A stretch of DNA of 64,000 nucleotides from Azadirachta indica (GCA_022749755.1 CM040453.1:14889368-14953367), one strand, 5' to 3'. Shown: positions 49,095-60,939, counted from the first letter of the stretch. Program-made: numbers and translations. The notes: generated by a model from the sequence alone, not told the origin.

Positions 49095-50661
49095 GAGGTT
49101 CCTTCGTATGAACCTCACTTCCCGTAATTTGGTTGCATCCATGCACAATTTATCGATCTTGTTTCTTGAAGCAGTTGAATCCTCTTCCTCTCTTTCTCTA
49201 AATGTTTATCAAAATGAAAATATGTGCATGCAAATTGTTTTAATAACGACTGCATTCTTGCGCGGAGAAAAGCCTCTTAAGTTCACTGGGAAGCAAAACT
49301 ACGTTACTTTTGCAAGCTAGTTCTTGGAACTTATCCTTGTGGCTATCTGTTGTGACGCTTGTTTGAATGAGTTCGAAGAGGTCAAAGAAAAACGCAGCAC
49401 TACACGTACGTAATACATTTTGATTAGTAAATGCAATGTTGAATTTTTATGAAACTAAAAACTTGAGAAGAATTTAAGGCAAGAATGTTTACATTAACTT
49501 ATAGTTTGATGTGACAAATCACTTGTCACCACAGTAACATGAATACATAATTAAAATATTTTAATATTTAAAGAACGTTAGCAATACACATAATATTATT
49601 AGTATAAAATTAAATTTAGTGATGTTTTGATCATTTTAATCAACGAAAAATTTTTAAATATAAAATAAGAGAAACCCATGAGTTTATGAGTTGGATTGGC
49701 CAATGTTTTAAAAATTAGGCACGATACGAAAAGAAAATCTGTATAAGGTTTATGAAGTGAACTGCCTCAGTATGACACCTGGCTACCAACTCTATGTTAA
49801 ACTAAGAATCTAAATAGAACCGACCAATTAGGTAAATCTCTAGTTCTATTACTTTATTTTAACCTTCTAGTTGTACTCTTTAATCGAAGAATTCAATTTT
49901 TTCTATTCAATTTAATATTTTTTAAAAGTACTTCAAGTCAAATTAAGATAAGTCTACATTGTAGTTCAGATTTATATTTTTAATAATTGTTTGTACGAAT
50001 TACAAATCTCAGAAGTTTAATTTTCTTTCTTTAGATGGTCAAATTACATAAGAAGAAGAAGAGTCGTCGAATATTCCTTTAAATTTTGATTATCTCGACA
50101 ACTTAGCTCATCTACTCCCTATTTGATTAATTGCAATCCTGTTTGATGAATTGAACAATGAAAAAAGTACCAAATTAATTTTATATTAGAACAAACATAT
50201 CAATCTCATTAAATAATCCTGGTTGTTGCCCAAACCCACCTAATATATATTTATATATGAACGTACACCAAATTTGCTTTGAAGACTTAAAGTTAACCAT
50301 GCATATGGAATTGTTACAAAAATAATATATAATAAGTTTTTAACTAGTAGATGTGGCCAAAGTCATTCATGTTATTCATGTATTTAGCATTATTTTAAAT
50401 GCAAATTAATCATATTCTTTAAGTCAGTTGTTTGCGCTACATGAACCAAACATTAAAGACTGATTAGTGATTCAAAGCCACCAAATGTTTTAGAAATTTG
50501 ACATCGTTATCATATAATAAATATACGAACTACAACTTCAATTTTGTTCATAAACTAATTAATTTTCTTTGTTAATAAAGGAAAATTATTCATATTGAAA
50601 AATTAATGATTTTTTAATTAGCTGTTGACATGGTGCAAGAATCATTAATTTTTTTTATTTA
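49095..50661. other. Type 1 to type 2 spacer (F-G), left part
   Basis: No gene. Colinear with B-C and D-E until the hAT-like insertion. Confidence 0.65.
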
Positions 50662-50669
50662 GGACGCAT

Positions 50670-51873
50670 TAGGGATGGTAGTGGGTCGGAGAACACAATC
50701 CCCAACCCTATCCCCAATTGAATCGATCCATTTTCATTCCTGGCCCATCTTTGATTTGGACAAATTGACGAGGTTGGAGATGTCCCCGATTTGGGCCGAT
50801 ATCCGCATGGACTCTCAACCCAAGTTTAATCTTGTTTGACCTAACTCTTAAAAAAAAAAAAATTGCATTTGTCCAAACTTGCACTCTATAATTAAAACAG
50901 TACAAACAATTGCTTACTACTGTACCAGCTTCATTCATTTATCAAAATATGAAAATAAAATATATTTAAGAAAGTATACATATTTAATTTATATTATTAA
51001 AAATATTATTTTTTAATTGTTGAAGATATAGATTCTAATAATAAAAATTTGATTATAAACCTAATAATTTTCTTTTAAAAATAAATTTAAAAAAGTTCCA
51101 AAAAAATTTATTTAATTTTTACACATAATTGAATCTATTTAACAATAAGTCAATCATTTAAATTATATATAGGTAATTATAATTATTAAATCTGAATTTT
51201 TTTATGTATACAAAATATAAAATGTTTAAAAATAAAGAACAAATTGATAAAGTTCTAAGTATCAAAAACATAATGCGAAAAGTTAATAAAACCATAAAAA
51301 TAAAAAATATTGTACATAATATTAATAATCATTCAAGTAATTCAAGTATGCAAACACCATTCTCACTTACAATAAATAATAAGTGCTTGTGAAAAGAAGA
51401 TGGACAGCAACTCACTTTATTTTTAGACTTAGGGTTTTACCTCCATATATGTTTACACAATAATTAATTTTTCATACATGAAATTACCATTTCACATATT
51501 ATCAAAATAATATAGTAAAATAAATATTTAATTTCTTCTAAATAATTGTTAAAAATAAAATAATTGGTAACTATCATCAATTTGATTGAAATAACTTGAT
51601 TGACTAAAATGAAGAATATAAAGCTGAATAATCATTTATTAAATAATATGGATACAATTATAATTTAACATAACAATTTTCAAATACTTTTGGGGATTGG
51701 AGGCGGGTCGAGGAAAAAGGGTCTTACCATACCCAACTTGTTTTCAAAATAGGTTGGATGAAAAATTATTCTTAAACTTGACCCGATCCAATATTCTACG
51801 TAATATATCCCTCCTCGATTCTTGATCTGAACAAGTTGGACCTCTGATCCTACGAGAAATTTTGTTATCACTA
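50670..51873. mobile_element. Non-autonomous hAT-like element
   Basis: 1,204 bp that is absent from the equivalent D-E spacer (near 38515). Its ends are short imperfect inverted repeats: left TAGGGATGGTAGTGGGTCGG, right (reverse complement) TAGTGATAACA. The left sequence is typical of plant hAT elements. The 8-bp flanks GGACGCAT and GAATGCAC differ by three transitions and fit a decayed target duplication. Subterminal GGGTCGG-like and 'gacccgatccaa' motifs; AT-rich core; no transposase. Confidence 0.7.
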
Positions 51874-52112
51874 GAATGCACTAATCATGTTGAATTTTGT
51901 ATCATAAAAAGAACATTCAAAATTATTGATCGATTTGGAAAATTAAAAATTTACAAAGAATCTTGCTAGTTGCTTTTGGTATATTAATTGCATAGTTTTT
52001 CCTAAGCTTTTTTATCATGTATACCTGTCAATTAGTTGTAAAAAAATGTCGGTAACAAATATAGCGTGAATTTACATATTACATAACACATAAAAAGAAT
52101 TTAAAGAACTCT

Positions 52113-52420
52113 GAGAAGCATTTAGTAACATTTTTAAAATAGTGTTCCTAAAAATTATAAAAATAACGTTTTAAAAATGATGTTTTTAAAAAATAAAACA
52201 TGTATTCACTAATATTCATTTGTTAAAATAATTTTTTAAAATGAAAAATAAGGAGAATGTGCCTGGTATTACTTTTAAAAATAGGTGAGACAGTTCTTTT
52301 GGAACAAAATTATAACCAATTATGAAAACTCACTTTTCAAAATAGAGGAAAACAACACAAAGTTATTTTTCGCCTTCTAGTTAAAATTTTGAAAAATAAT
52401 GTTTTTTTATTTTTGAAATA
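52113..52420. repeat. Dispersed AT-rich repeat shared by the spacers
   Basis: 'ttagtaacatttttaaaata' and following blocks resemble segments at ~22203 and ~38748 in the other type 1 to type 2 spacers and one at ~8580 outside the dimers. The last suggests a small transposon family rather than only unit duplication. Ends are not clear. Confidence 0.5.
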
Positions 52421-52457
52421 AGTTATACAAAATGCCACTAATTAAATATGTTTTTCT

Positions 52458-53592
52458 GAGGTAGTTTTATTTAGATTCTTAATATTTCAAAAAATGTCAT
52501 TGACATGTTTTATATATTAAATAAAAATATCCCTAACATTATTAAAAATCATCACTTACATATAAATTATTTCGATCAATGTAATTTAGATCCCTTGACC
52601 GAATTTTAGTCAACTTTTAACTATTAGTAAGATTGGATAATTTTTAATTTACCTCACATAATATTAAAATCTTCATTTCAATCCCAAAATTTATAAAAAT
52701 CATCATACCACTCACACTTTAACTTTCATTCATATTTTTGAAAACTAAGAGGATAAAAATATAATTTTATAAACTTAACTAATAAAAAATAATTCTTTAT
52801 TTTTTTCTTCTTCCTCGTCTTTCTCTATTTCTTTTCTTTCTTTCTTTCTTTCTTTCTTCTTCTTCTTCTTCTTTCCCATCTCTTCCTCTCCTCAATTTTT
52901 TCCAATCAAGAAGAGATTGCAATGAAATTAAAAAAAAATTGAAATTAGCATTTGAAGTTTGTAATTTAGACACGAAAAAAAGAATTCAATGCACAATGAA
53001 ATCAATTTATTCCACTCAAGTAAATTTCATCATAATCTTATAAATCAAAATCAATTTCATAATCTTACCAATGGAATAAATTAATTAAAACTTACAAAAA
53101 AAAAATAAAGAAAATAACAAGCCCAAAACCCAAATTCTTCTCTTTGAAAAAGCTGCAAAACTAAAACCGCCCCAAGCAACATTTCATAGCCATGGCAATT
53201 TTAATCTCTCCTAGATCAAAAAAAAATGCGAAGAGAAAGAGATGAGGGAAAAACAAGAAGAAGAAAAGAAATAGAGGAAGATAAGGAAGAAGAAAAATAA
53301 AAAATTATTTTCTTATTAATTTAAATTTATCAAGTTATAATTTATTTTTTTAGTTGTTAAAGAATGAAAGTTAATATGTGAGGTAATATGATGACTTTCA
53401 TAAAATTTGGGGTCAAATTAAAGACTATTAATTTTAGTTAGGCTAAATTAAAATTATCTTATCATATTAATCGAAATATTTTGGATCTAAGTGATAATTT
53501 TTAACAATGATAAGGACATTTTATCTAATATATAAACTATATCAACCAAAATAACATGTCTAAAAACGTTAAGGACCAAAATGAAATTACTC
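52458..53592. mobile_element. Non-autonomous Mutator-like element, copy 2 (opposite orientation to copy 1)
   Basis: 1,135 bp with long inverted repeats: left GAGGTAGTTTTATTTAGATT, right (reverse complement) GAGTAATTTCATTTTGGTCC. The flanks TGTTTTTCT (52449-52457) and TTTTTTTCT (53593-53601) are a 9-bp target duplication with one change. Internal tracts (TTTC/TTCTTC near 52836-52875, then 'aagaagagattgcaatgaaat') are the reverse complement of those in copy 1 at 700-1829. No coding sequence. Confidence 0.85.
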
Positions 53593-54010
53593 TTTTTTTC
53601 TTTTGAAAATAAAACGGTCACACTTAAAACTTAAAAATATTAAAAAAAAATTACTGATCGAAGACCTTTTTTTATAATAAATTTCGTTAGTTTAGATGCT
53701 ATATATACGAATTACCTATTTCATTTGCCTTAGAAGGACACATGACAAAATTAATAGACCATGTAAAGACCTTAATTGGATCCAGAATCAAATTAATAGA
53801 AGAATTGCACAAATTAAATATCAGGTAATGATTAAGGACACATTCTAACAAAAAAATTGAAGAAATTAATGACCACTTCCACGTTAAAAGAAATTGTCAG
53901 TCACTAATCACAGACAGATTAATTATTATTAATTACCTACGCATGAACGAGTTCACTCGTTGAATCAATCATCTTCGAATTAATAAAATAATAAAATAAT
54001 TAATTAAATG

Positions 54011-54091
54011 AAAGACTTGGTAAGTCTCACCTGCTACAAGAATTCACAAAAAAATGACACGGAATAGTTCAACCACCTTCATCTATAAAGA
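54011..54091 (+). promoter_or_regulatory. Promoter of gene G: palindrome plus TATA
   Basis: AAAGACTTGGTAAGTCTC (54011-54028) and TATAAAGA (54084-54091), 56 bp apart. Confidence 0.7.
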
Positions 54092-54177
54092 GTCGAGTTT
54101 CTCACGCTAGATTAAGCAACAACTCTTCAGAGAAAGAATAATCTGAGATATTACACGCAGCCTAACGTAAAATCACC

Positions 54178-54962
54178 ATGAAAGGTGTTCAATTTCTTCT
54201 AGGTTTCGCTCTCTTGGCATTGGCTTCTGTGTTGGCTTACGCTTCTGACCCTAGCCCTCTTCAGGATATTTGTGTAGCCACCGATGACCTCAAGAATGGA
54301 TGTAAGTGTGCTCGTCTAAATTTGTATTTAATTTGAATATCAAGATTAAGGATTCCTGCTGTTGCATTAAGTGTTATTATTATTAACTTCTTTTTTTATA
54401 TATGCATTTAGTGTTTGTGAATGGAAAGTTCTGCAAGGACCCCAAGAAAGCCAAAGCAAAAGACTTCTTCTATGCAGGGCTTGACAAGCCGGGACACACG
54501 GCAAATCCAGTTGGTTCAAATGTCACTACTGTAAATGTTGAGCAAATTCCAGGACTCAACACTCTTGGAATATCTGCAGTCCGTATTGACTACGCACCAT
54601 ACGGCCAAAACCCACCTCACATTCATCCCCGTGCCACCGAAATCCTAACAGTCCTGGAGGGAATTCTCTATGTTGGTTTTGTCACATCAAACCAGATAAA
54701 CAATACGCTCATTGCCAAAGTCCTGAAGAAGGGAGATGTATTTGTGTTTCCAATTGGTCTCATTCACTTCCAATTCAACATTGGGAAAACAAATGCAGTC
54801 GCCATTGCTGCTCTAAGCAGCCAGAACCCTGGTGTGATTACGATAGCGAACTCGATCTTCGGAGCCAAACCACCCATCAGTCCTGATTTTCTTGGCAGAG
54901 CATTCCAGCTGGATGTAAATGCGGTGAAATCTCTTCAAGCAAAATTCTGGTCTAACAATTAA
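54178..54962 (+). CDS. Germin-like protein, gene G (type 2), intact
   Basis: Exons 54178-54301 and 54412-54962; 224 residues. Signal peptide ending VLAYA, mature [56 protein letters not shown]. The exon 1 end is GGAT|GTAAGT instead of the family's GGAG|GTAAGT, so the codon split by the intron becomes Leu42 instead of Val42 and the donor loses its -1 G. A weaker donor could reduce splicing efficiency. Other changes: Ile for Thr in LEGILYVGF, Ile for Leu in SNQINNT and Ala for Val in NAVKSL. The acceptor is TTTAG. AATAAA at 55055-55060. Confidence 0.92.
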
Positions 54963-55469
54963 TTAGCAGAACCAATGAACATGGAATAGTTGCCTCTTGG
55001 AAGGGATTTATTATTTTTCTTTGATTGTTGGCATTAATTATCATATTGCAATGTAATAAAGAGGTTTCTTATAAACCTGCTGTCTCTGTACTTTGATTGC
55101 ACTCATATATAATTTAATAATGTTGTTTTACTGAAGCAGTTAAGCTTCTCTCTCTCTTTATTTACATGCATATATGCTCCAACGTTTGTGAAAGTAGTAA
55201 GTGCTGATACAGCTCATGATGCAAACCTAGCAATTTTCTTGTAGTGTTATTTTAACAAATTAACCAAATGTAAAAAAGCCTTACCTGATCCGGTAGATTT
55301 TTTTTTTTTTTGCTAAAATTTAAAATTTTAAAACCTGAGTAAACTTAATTATCTAAATTTGAATAATATATATTTTTTATCTGAAATATAAATATAAATA
55401 TTAATTTTTCAATTAAAAAAATATGAAAATCAACACTTTTACATTTTGTAGCTTCACGATGAAACTTAG

Positions 55470-56560
55470 CACGCCTAATTTTGATATATACAGTTCAATT
55501 ATCCCAAATTAAAGTCATTAAGCTATGCCACATCAGTCCAAGTCTATCTTTGAAAATACTTTAATCAGCACCCTTCAACTAATCCAATTATCTTGGAGCA
55601 TGGGAATAGTTAAGTGCTATTTGATAGTGATGCAGTTAATAGCCCGATTGTCTACACCCATAACGTTCAGGGATAATAAAATCTTCTATATAGGTTTAAA
55701 GTTTTAGGGGGATTTGTATTAAATGAGGTAAAATTATAATGATGTGATAAAGAATAAGGTGGAAAATAATGAGGAGATTAATTCTCGTATTATTAATAGA
55801 GTGAGAACAATTTAATACTCATTTAATTAAAAATTCTCTACTTTATAATTTTTTATTTTATCAAGTAATAAAATTTATATTTTTAATATAATTATTATAT
55901 ATAAAAAAATTATATATATATTAATCATATTCTTTTGTTAGTATTTTATATAAATAAAAACAAAATTAAAGAAAATGAATGGAAATATAAAACTCATTCT
56001 TGCTATAGAGATTTTTCATTCTCGTTCTATTAAATTATTATTAAAAAATAGGATTAAAATAGAAACTGTTGGGAATCAGGGAAGGTGTCTCCACCCCCAC
56101 TCTGTCCCGTTGTAATCTCTACATGCGCCAAGTCCCCCTGTACCAAATAAATCTATTAATAAACGTGGGCTTCTACCAAATAAATCCTTTTCTCAACAAT
56201 TCATCCCCTCGCCATTGGAGGATTGCATGCTCCTGCAAACTCATCATATAATAACGCAGTAAAGTTAGTTACCTTGCATCCTAAATCAGATCAATTTGAC
56301 GTTGTATATCCCTTAAATGTGGTAGTTCATCTAGCATCTCTTCCAGCATAACGCGTGCCAATTCGGCCAATAAATCTCTGTAACTCTCATTTCAGCTCTA
56401 TTTTTAATCCATCCTATTTTGTATGCAGTCGGTTGATCTTCAGATCCAAAGCTTTTACCAAAGTTTTGAGCACCATGTTTTCACTGCTTCGACTGTCTAA
56501 TAATCTCACACACCTTCCCGTGGACACTGTCGTATAATCATCTGTTATTAGGTAAGGACA
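55470..56560 (-). mobile_element. Old antisense gypsy pol relic (G-H spacer), interrupted
   Basis: Minus-strand matches to the gypsy element at 41321: protease region (DSRSSENMVLKTLVKALDL, ~56540-56430), YKIGWIKNRAEMRVTEI (~56410-56360), then reverse transcriptase start (to ~55480). This copy keeps the protease part that the relics at 24775 and 46690 no longer show. It is split by ~400 bp of AT-rich DNA (~55665-56075) of unknown nature with no ends I can define. Confidence 0.7.
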
Positions 56561-56763
56561 TATTTTTATTTAAGTCTAACAAACGATAACGTTGTCAACC
56601 CAGTTGAAGAAACGACCACTTCCAAGTTAATTAAAAATATGTCACTGATCACGTAGACAGATTATTTAATTACTACGTACCTATGGATGAACGAATTTGG
56701 ACCTGAATCAATCATCGACGAAATAATAACAGATGACACCGAATAGTTTCAAGAACTCTCATC

Positions 56764-56771
56764 TATAAATA
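56764..56771 (+). promoter_or_regulatory. TATA box of gene H; palindrome missing
   Basis: TATAAATA with the usual flanks (catcTATAAATAgg). Compared with gene C, about 60 bp between 'gaaataa' and 'agatgacac' (near 56727) is absent, which is exactly where the palindrome should be. Confidence 0.75.
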
Positions 56772-56861
56772 GGCCAGTTTCCCCGCAAGATTTCTTAACC
56801 CTCAACAAAATTAAGCAACGACTCTTCATAAATATTAAAGCCTAGCTAACATAAAATCGCC

Positions 56862-57689
56862 ATGAAAGGTGTTCAATTTCTTCTAGGTTTTGCTCTCTTA
56901 GCATTGGCTTCTATGTTGGCCTATGCTTCTGACCCTAGTCCTCTTCAGGATATCTGTGTAGCTACTGATGACCTCAAGAATGGTGGTGCGTGTGCTCTCT
57001 CTTTCATAAAACTATATTTTCTACTCTTCTGAATTTGTACTGGAATATCAAGATAATGAATTCATTTTTTTGCATAAAGTGTTATTATTGTTATTTTAAA
57101 ATTTTTGTATTTCCATCGAACAGTGTTTGTGAATGGGAAGTTCTGCAAGGACCCCAAGAAAGCCAAAGCAATAGCTTTCTTCTATACAGGGCTTGACAAG
57201 CCTGGAAACACGGCAAATCCAGTTGGTTCAAATGTCACTACTGTAAATGTTGAGCAAATTCCAGGACTCAACACTCTTGGAATATCTGCAGTCCGTATTG
57301 ACTACGCACCATACGGCCAAAACCCACCTCACATTCATCCCCGTGCCACCGAAATCCTAACAGTCCTGGAGGGAACTCTGTATGTTGGTTTTGTCACATC
57401 AAACCAGCTAAACAATACACTCATTGCCAAAGTCTTGAAGAAGGGAGATGTATTTGTGTTTCCAATTGGTCTCATTCATTTCCAATTCAACATTGGAAAA
57501 ACAAATGCAGTCGCCATTGCCGCTTTAAGCAGCCAGAACCCCGGAGTGATTACGATAGCAAATTCGGTCTTTGGATCTAAACCATCCATCAATCCAGATT
57601 TTCTGGCCAGGGCATTCCAGCTTGACGTAAAAGTGGTGAAATCTCTTCAAGCGAAATTCTGGTCTAACAATTTGGAAATTAAAAATTAA
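56862..57689 (+). CDS. Germin-like protein, gene H (type 2), intact with extended C-terminus
   Basis: Exons 56862-56985 and 57124-57689; 229 residues. The family stop after KFWSNN is replaced by Leu, and translation runs on for five residues (LEIKN) to the TAA at 57687-57689. The signal peptide ends ASMLAYA, as in broken gene C, and both have the donor GTGCGT rather than GTAAGT, so C and H are sisters. [10 protein letters not shown] replaces [10 protein letters not shown]. Cys pair, [11 protein letters not shown] and GLIHFQFN are intact, so a metal-binding apoplastic cupin is expected. AATAAA at 57766-57771. The promoter lacks the family palindrome. Confidence 0.92.
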
Positions 57690-57771
57690 TGAACTTGGAC
57701 TAGGTTCCTCTACGGAGTCTATACTATTTTTCTTGATTGTTGACATCATTTTCCTGTTGCAATGTAATAAA

Positions 57772-59401
57772 GAGGGTGTCTTATGAACCTCTCTATCAGT
57801 GCTATTGACTGCATCCATTCTATATAAGTTGCGGTAACTCTAAACCAATTAAGCTTCTCTTTCTCTCTCACACACACACACCATTATTGAACTCGATCGA
57901 CCATGCTCAGTAGGCAGGCCCTTGAATTAATATTCCTTATAATTGGAGTATTATCCTAATAGTTAAGATAACTCGTCTATTCAGATATTTATCTGCAATC
58001 CTGTATGATGAATTAACCAATGAAAAATTATGAAACTAATCATCGAATTAATTGTATATCCATTAATAAAACAAAACCTCCTAAGCCATAGACAATGATG
58101 ACAGCTAAAATACAGGTTTTATATATATCTTTAGATATACATTATCCAATCCATATCCTAAATATGAACACCGAATTTGCTTTTAATAACAAAATAGAGA
58201 GGACTATAAAACTTGGAAAAATTAATTACATATTAAACCACTTAATTAGAGTATTTAGGTTTGTCACTTAATTAGATTATGTTAAGCTAGACATGTCTAC
58301 GACACTATTATTAGTCTTCACAAGTTTAAGCTTTCATATTTTTGTCTTGAGTCTAGTTAATACATGTCTTTAAATATTTTAAACTTCAAACCTTTATTTA
58401 GGTCACAGATATCATAACACAATATAAAATAAAATAATTCATAAATCAATCAAATAATTTATGTAAACCAAAATCTTGCATTTATGTAATTTTGAAAGTG
58501 TAAAGCATATAATTTTTATTCTACCACTTGAGTTGACCAACTCCAGGCTTTGTAATATTCTTTGATAAATCAATGCAAAACATCACTTCTATCTATAAAA
58601 AAATAAATAAAATAAATAAAAAAACTCAAATAAAATAATTGAATGAAGCAAAACTTAGGTTTTCTTTTATTTGCCCACAACGAGGAATTAATGTTCCTAG
58701 ACCACATGAACTGTTTTCTCCACTAATTAGAAGTAAACAAATGAAATGATCAGATAAGTTTTGAACCATGTAGACATAATTATATAGCACAATCTAAAGA
58801 TATGATACCTTCAAAGTGGAAATCAACTATTAGGTTGAATTTGAATGCTAATTATAACGTCACATAGATGGATTCATAGCTTATCCATGCTTTACTGCTG
58901 AAGTCACATATATATATATATATATATATAATATATATATATAAGCAAGTCTCCATCTACTTTTTAAAATAATTTTATAATATTATTAGAATGGAATGAT
59001 CACAATTTCCAGTGCATATTAACAAAAGGCCAATTTTAACTTCATTATGTATAAAGTATTCTAGGTATTGGGGTCTAGTCAATATACACTAACAGCAGCC
59101 CATATGTGATATATAGAAAATACGACCACTTAACATATAAATATAAGTCACTTACATTAAAAAACTAACAAAATAAATATCTCAAGATATATCTGCATAC
59201 TCGTGAAGAATTCATTAGTCTTGGAAATTAAAAAATAGATAACCATTTAACTTGGTAATTCGGTCTTTACTTGCACTTAATTCTGTCTAAGAAAAGCATT
59301 GATCGATCACCTAGTACTTCAAGCCGTCAATAAAAGGCTTGTGTTTCATACCAGACTTCGAAACAAATTGGGATTGTAGACACAACCTACCTATAATCAA
59401 C
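57772..59401. other. H-I spacer
   Basis: No gene. A CA tract near 57870 and a long TA microsatellite at ~58910-58943. Only a weak TATA-like CAATAAAAG (59328-59336) and a degraded trace of the promoter palindrome (near 59250) precede gene I. Confidence 0.6.
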
Positions 59402-60273
59402 ATGAAAAGTGTTCATTTTCTTCTAGTTAATTTTGTCCTCTTGGCTTTGGCTTCTTCCTTGGCCTCTGCCTCTGACCCTAGCCTTCTTCAGGATATTTGC
59501 GTAGCCATCAGTGATTTCAGAAACGGGGGTAAACACTCACTATCGAGCAAGTAATGGGTGTTTATATTTTTGTAGAGTGTTAGCATTTTTAAAAAACACA
59601 AATTTGAGTAGCTTGGTGCTAACAAATTAACGCCCGCACCTGAGAATTTCTGAATAAATATATACATACAGCTAGTAAAAGTGTTTTACTGATGATAAAT
59701 GTATGTAACTTGTCTTGTGCAGTGTTTCTGAATGGGAAGTTCTGCAAGGACCCAAATCTTGCAAATGCAAACGACTTCTTCTTTTCAGGGCTGAATATCC
59801 CAAGAAGCACAGCCAATCAAATGGGTTCAACAGTCACTACAGAAAATGTAGAGCAAATTCCAGGACTCAACACTCTCGGCATATCTGCAGTTCGTATTGA
59901 CTATGCACCAAACGGAGGCCAAAACCCACCTCACACTCACCCTCGTGCTACCGAAATCCTGATAGTCCTGGAAGGAACTCTTTACGTTGGTTTTGTGACA
60001 TCGAACCAGCTAAATAACACACTCATTGCCAAAGTCTTAAACAAGGGAGATGTATTTGTGTTTCCAATTGGATTGATTCCTTTCCAAATCAATATAGGAC
60101 AAACCAATGCCGTAGCCATTGCTGCTTTGAGCAGCCAGAATCCTGGAGTTATTACAATATGAAACGCAGTCTTCGGAGCCGACCCACCAATTGATCCGTA
60201 TGCTCTAGGTAGGGCATTCCAGCTTGATGCATACGTGGTGAAAGCGCTTCAAGCAAAGTTTGGTTCTAACTAA
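59402..60273 (+). pseudogene. Broken germin-like protein, gene I (divergent)
   Basis: Exons 59402-59528 (one codon longer than usual, LLVNFVLL) and 59723-60273. The most divergent plus-strand copy: [33 protein letters not shown], an extra Gly in APNGGQN, and the NVT site changed (STVTT). The first two His and Glu are intact (HTHPRATE), but the third metal ligand is Pro (GLIPFQIN). A TGA at 60160-60162 replaces an Ala codon in ITIANAVFG and removes the last 36 residues; the frame beyond is open to TAA at 60271-60273. Losing both a ligand and the C-terminal helices makes an active product unlikely. The poly(A) signal is degenerate (aataat near 60354). Confidence 0.88.
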
Positions 60274-60475
60274 GAAGAGAACGTTAACTCAAATCATGTG
60301 TCTTGCTAGTGATGTCCTGTACATATTAATATATCATAATCATGTTATAATGTAATAATCAAAAGAGGTTCTAATGAACCTCTCTTCATGTTGCTTGTAT
60401 CTATATATTATAAACTACGGAACCTCATATTTTCTTAAACATCACCAAGGAAACGTTAAGTACGTAAATGATTTA

Positions 60476-60938
60476 GGGTTCATTTAGTATAATTTTTCAA
60501 ATAAACCTTTTTAAAGTAAAGTTTTTATTCATAAAGCTTTTATTCATAAAACCTTTATAAGTAGAATTTTTAATAAAAGTTTATTAATCATTTGATTGTC
60601 ACAAATAACTTTTAAAAAAAATTTAAATAATTACTTTAATACATAAACTTTTAATATTTTATTTTAAAAAAATAACGTAAAATTTTTAAAATAAAATAAG
60701 GGTATTTTAAATAATTTTATCTTTTAAAAAAGTTAGAAAAATTCTACTGCTAAAACTCCAAATTTTGGGTTTCTTCTATTAAAAATATAAATTTCAGGCT
60801 TCTTTCAATAGAAGAAAACAGCCTTTTTAATTCATAAAAATTCTTTTTTATTATCAATCAAACGATATTAAAAAATTTTAAAAGAATTTTTATCATAAAA
60901 AAACCCTTTTGCCTAATGAAAAAGTTAAACCAAACGGG
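60476..60938. mobile_element. Possible small inverted-repeat element
   Basis: Left end GGGTTCATTTAGTATAATTT and right end (reverse complement) CCCGTTTGGTTTAACTTTTT are alike, and the interior is AT-rich with inverted similarity (aaacctttt / aaaaggttt type blocks). No clear target duplication or coding sequence. A hAT-type miniature element is possible. Confidence 0.4.
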
Positions 60939-60939
60939 T

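Noticed and set aside
55665..56075. AT-rich block splitting the G-H gypsy relic, considered as a miniature transposon
   Set aside because: I could not find inverted ends or a target duplication, so it is mentioned only as an interruption.
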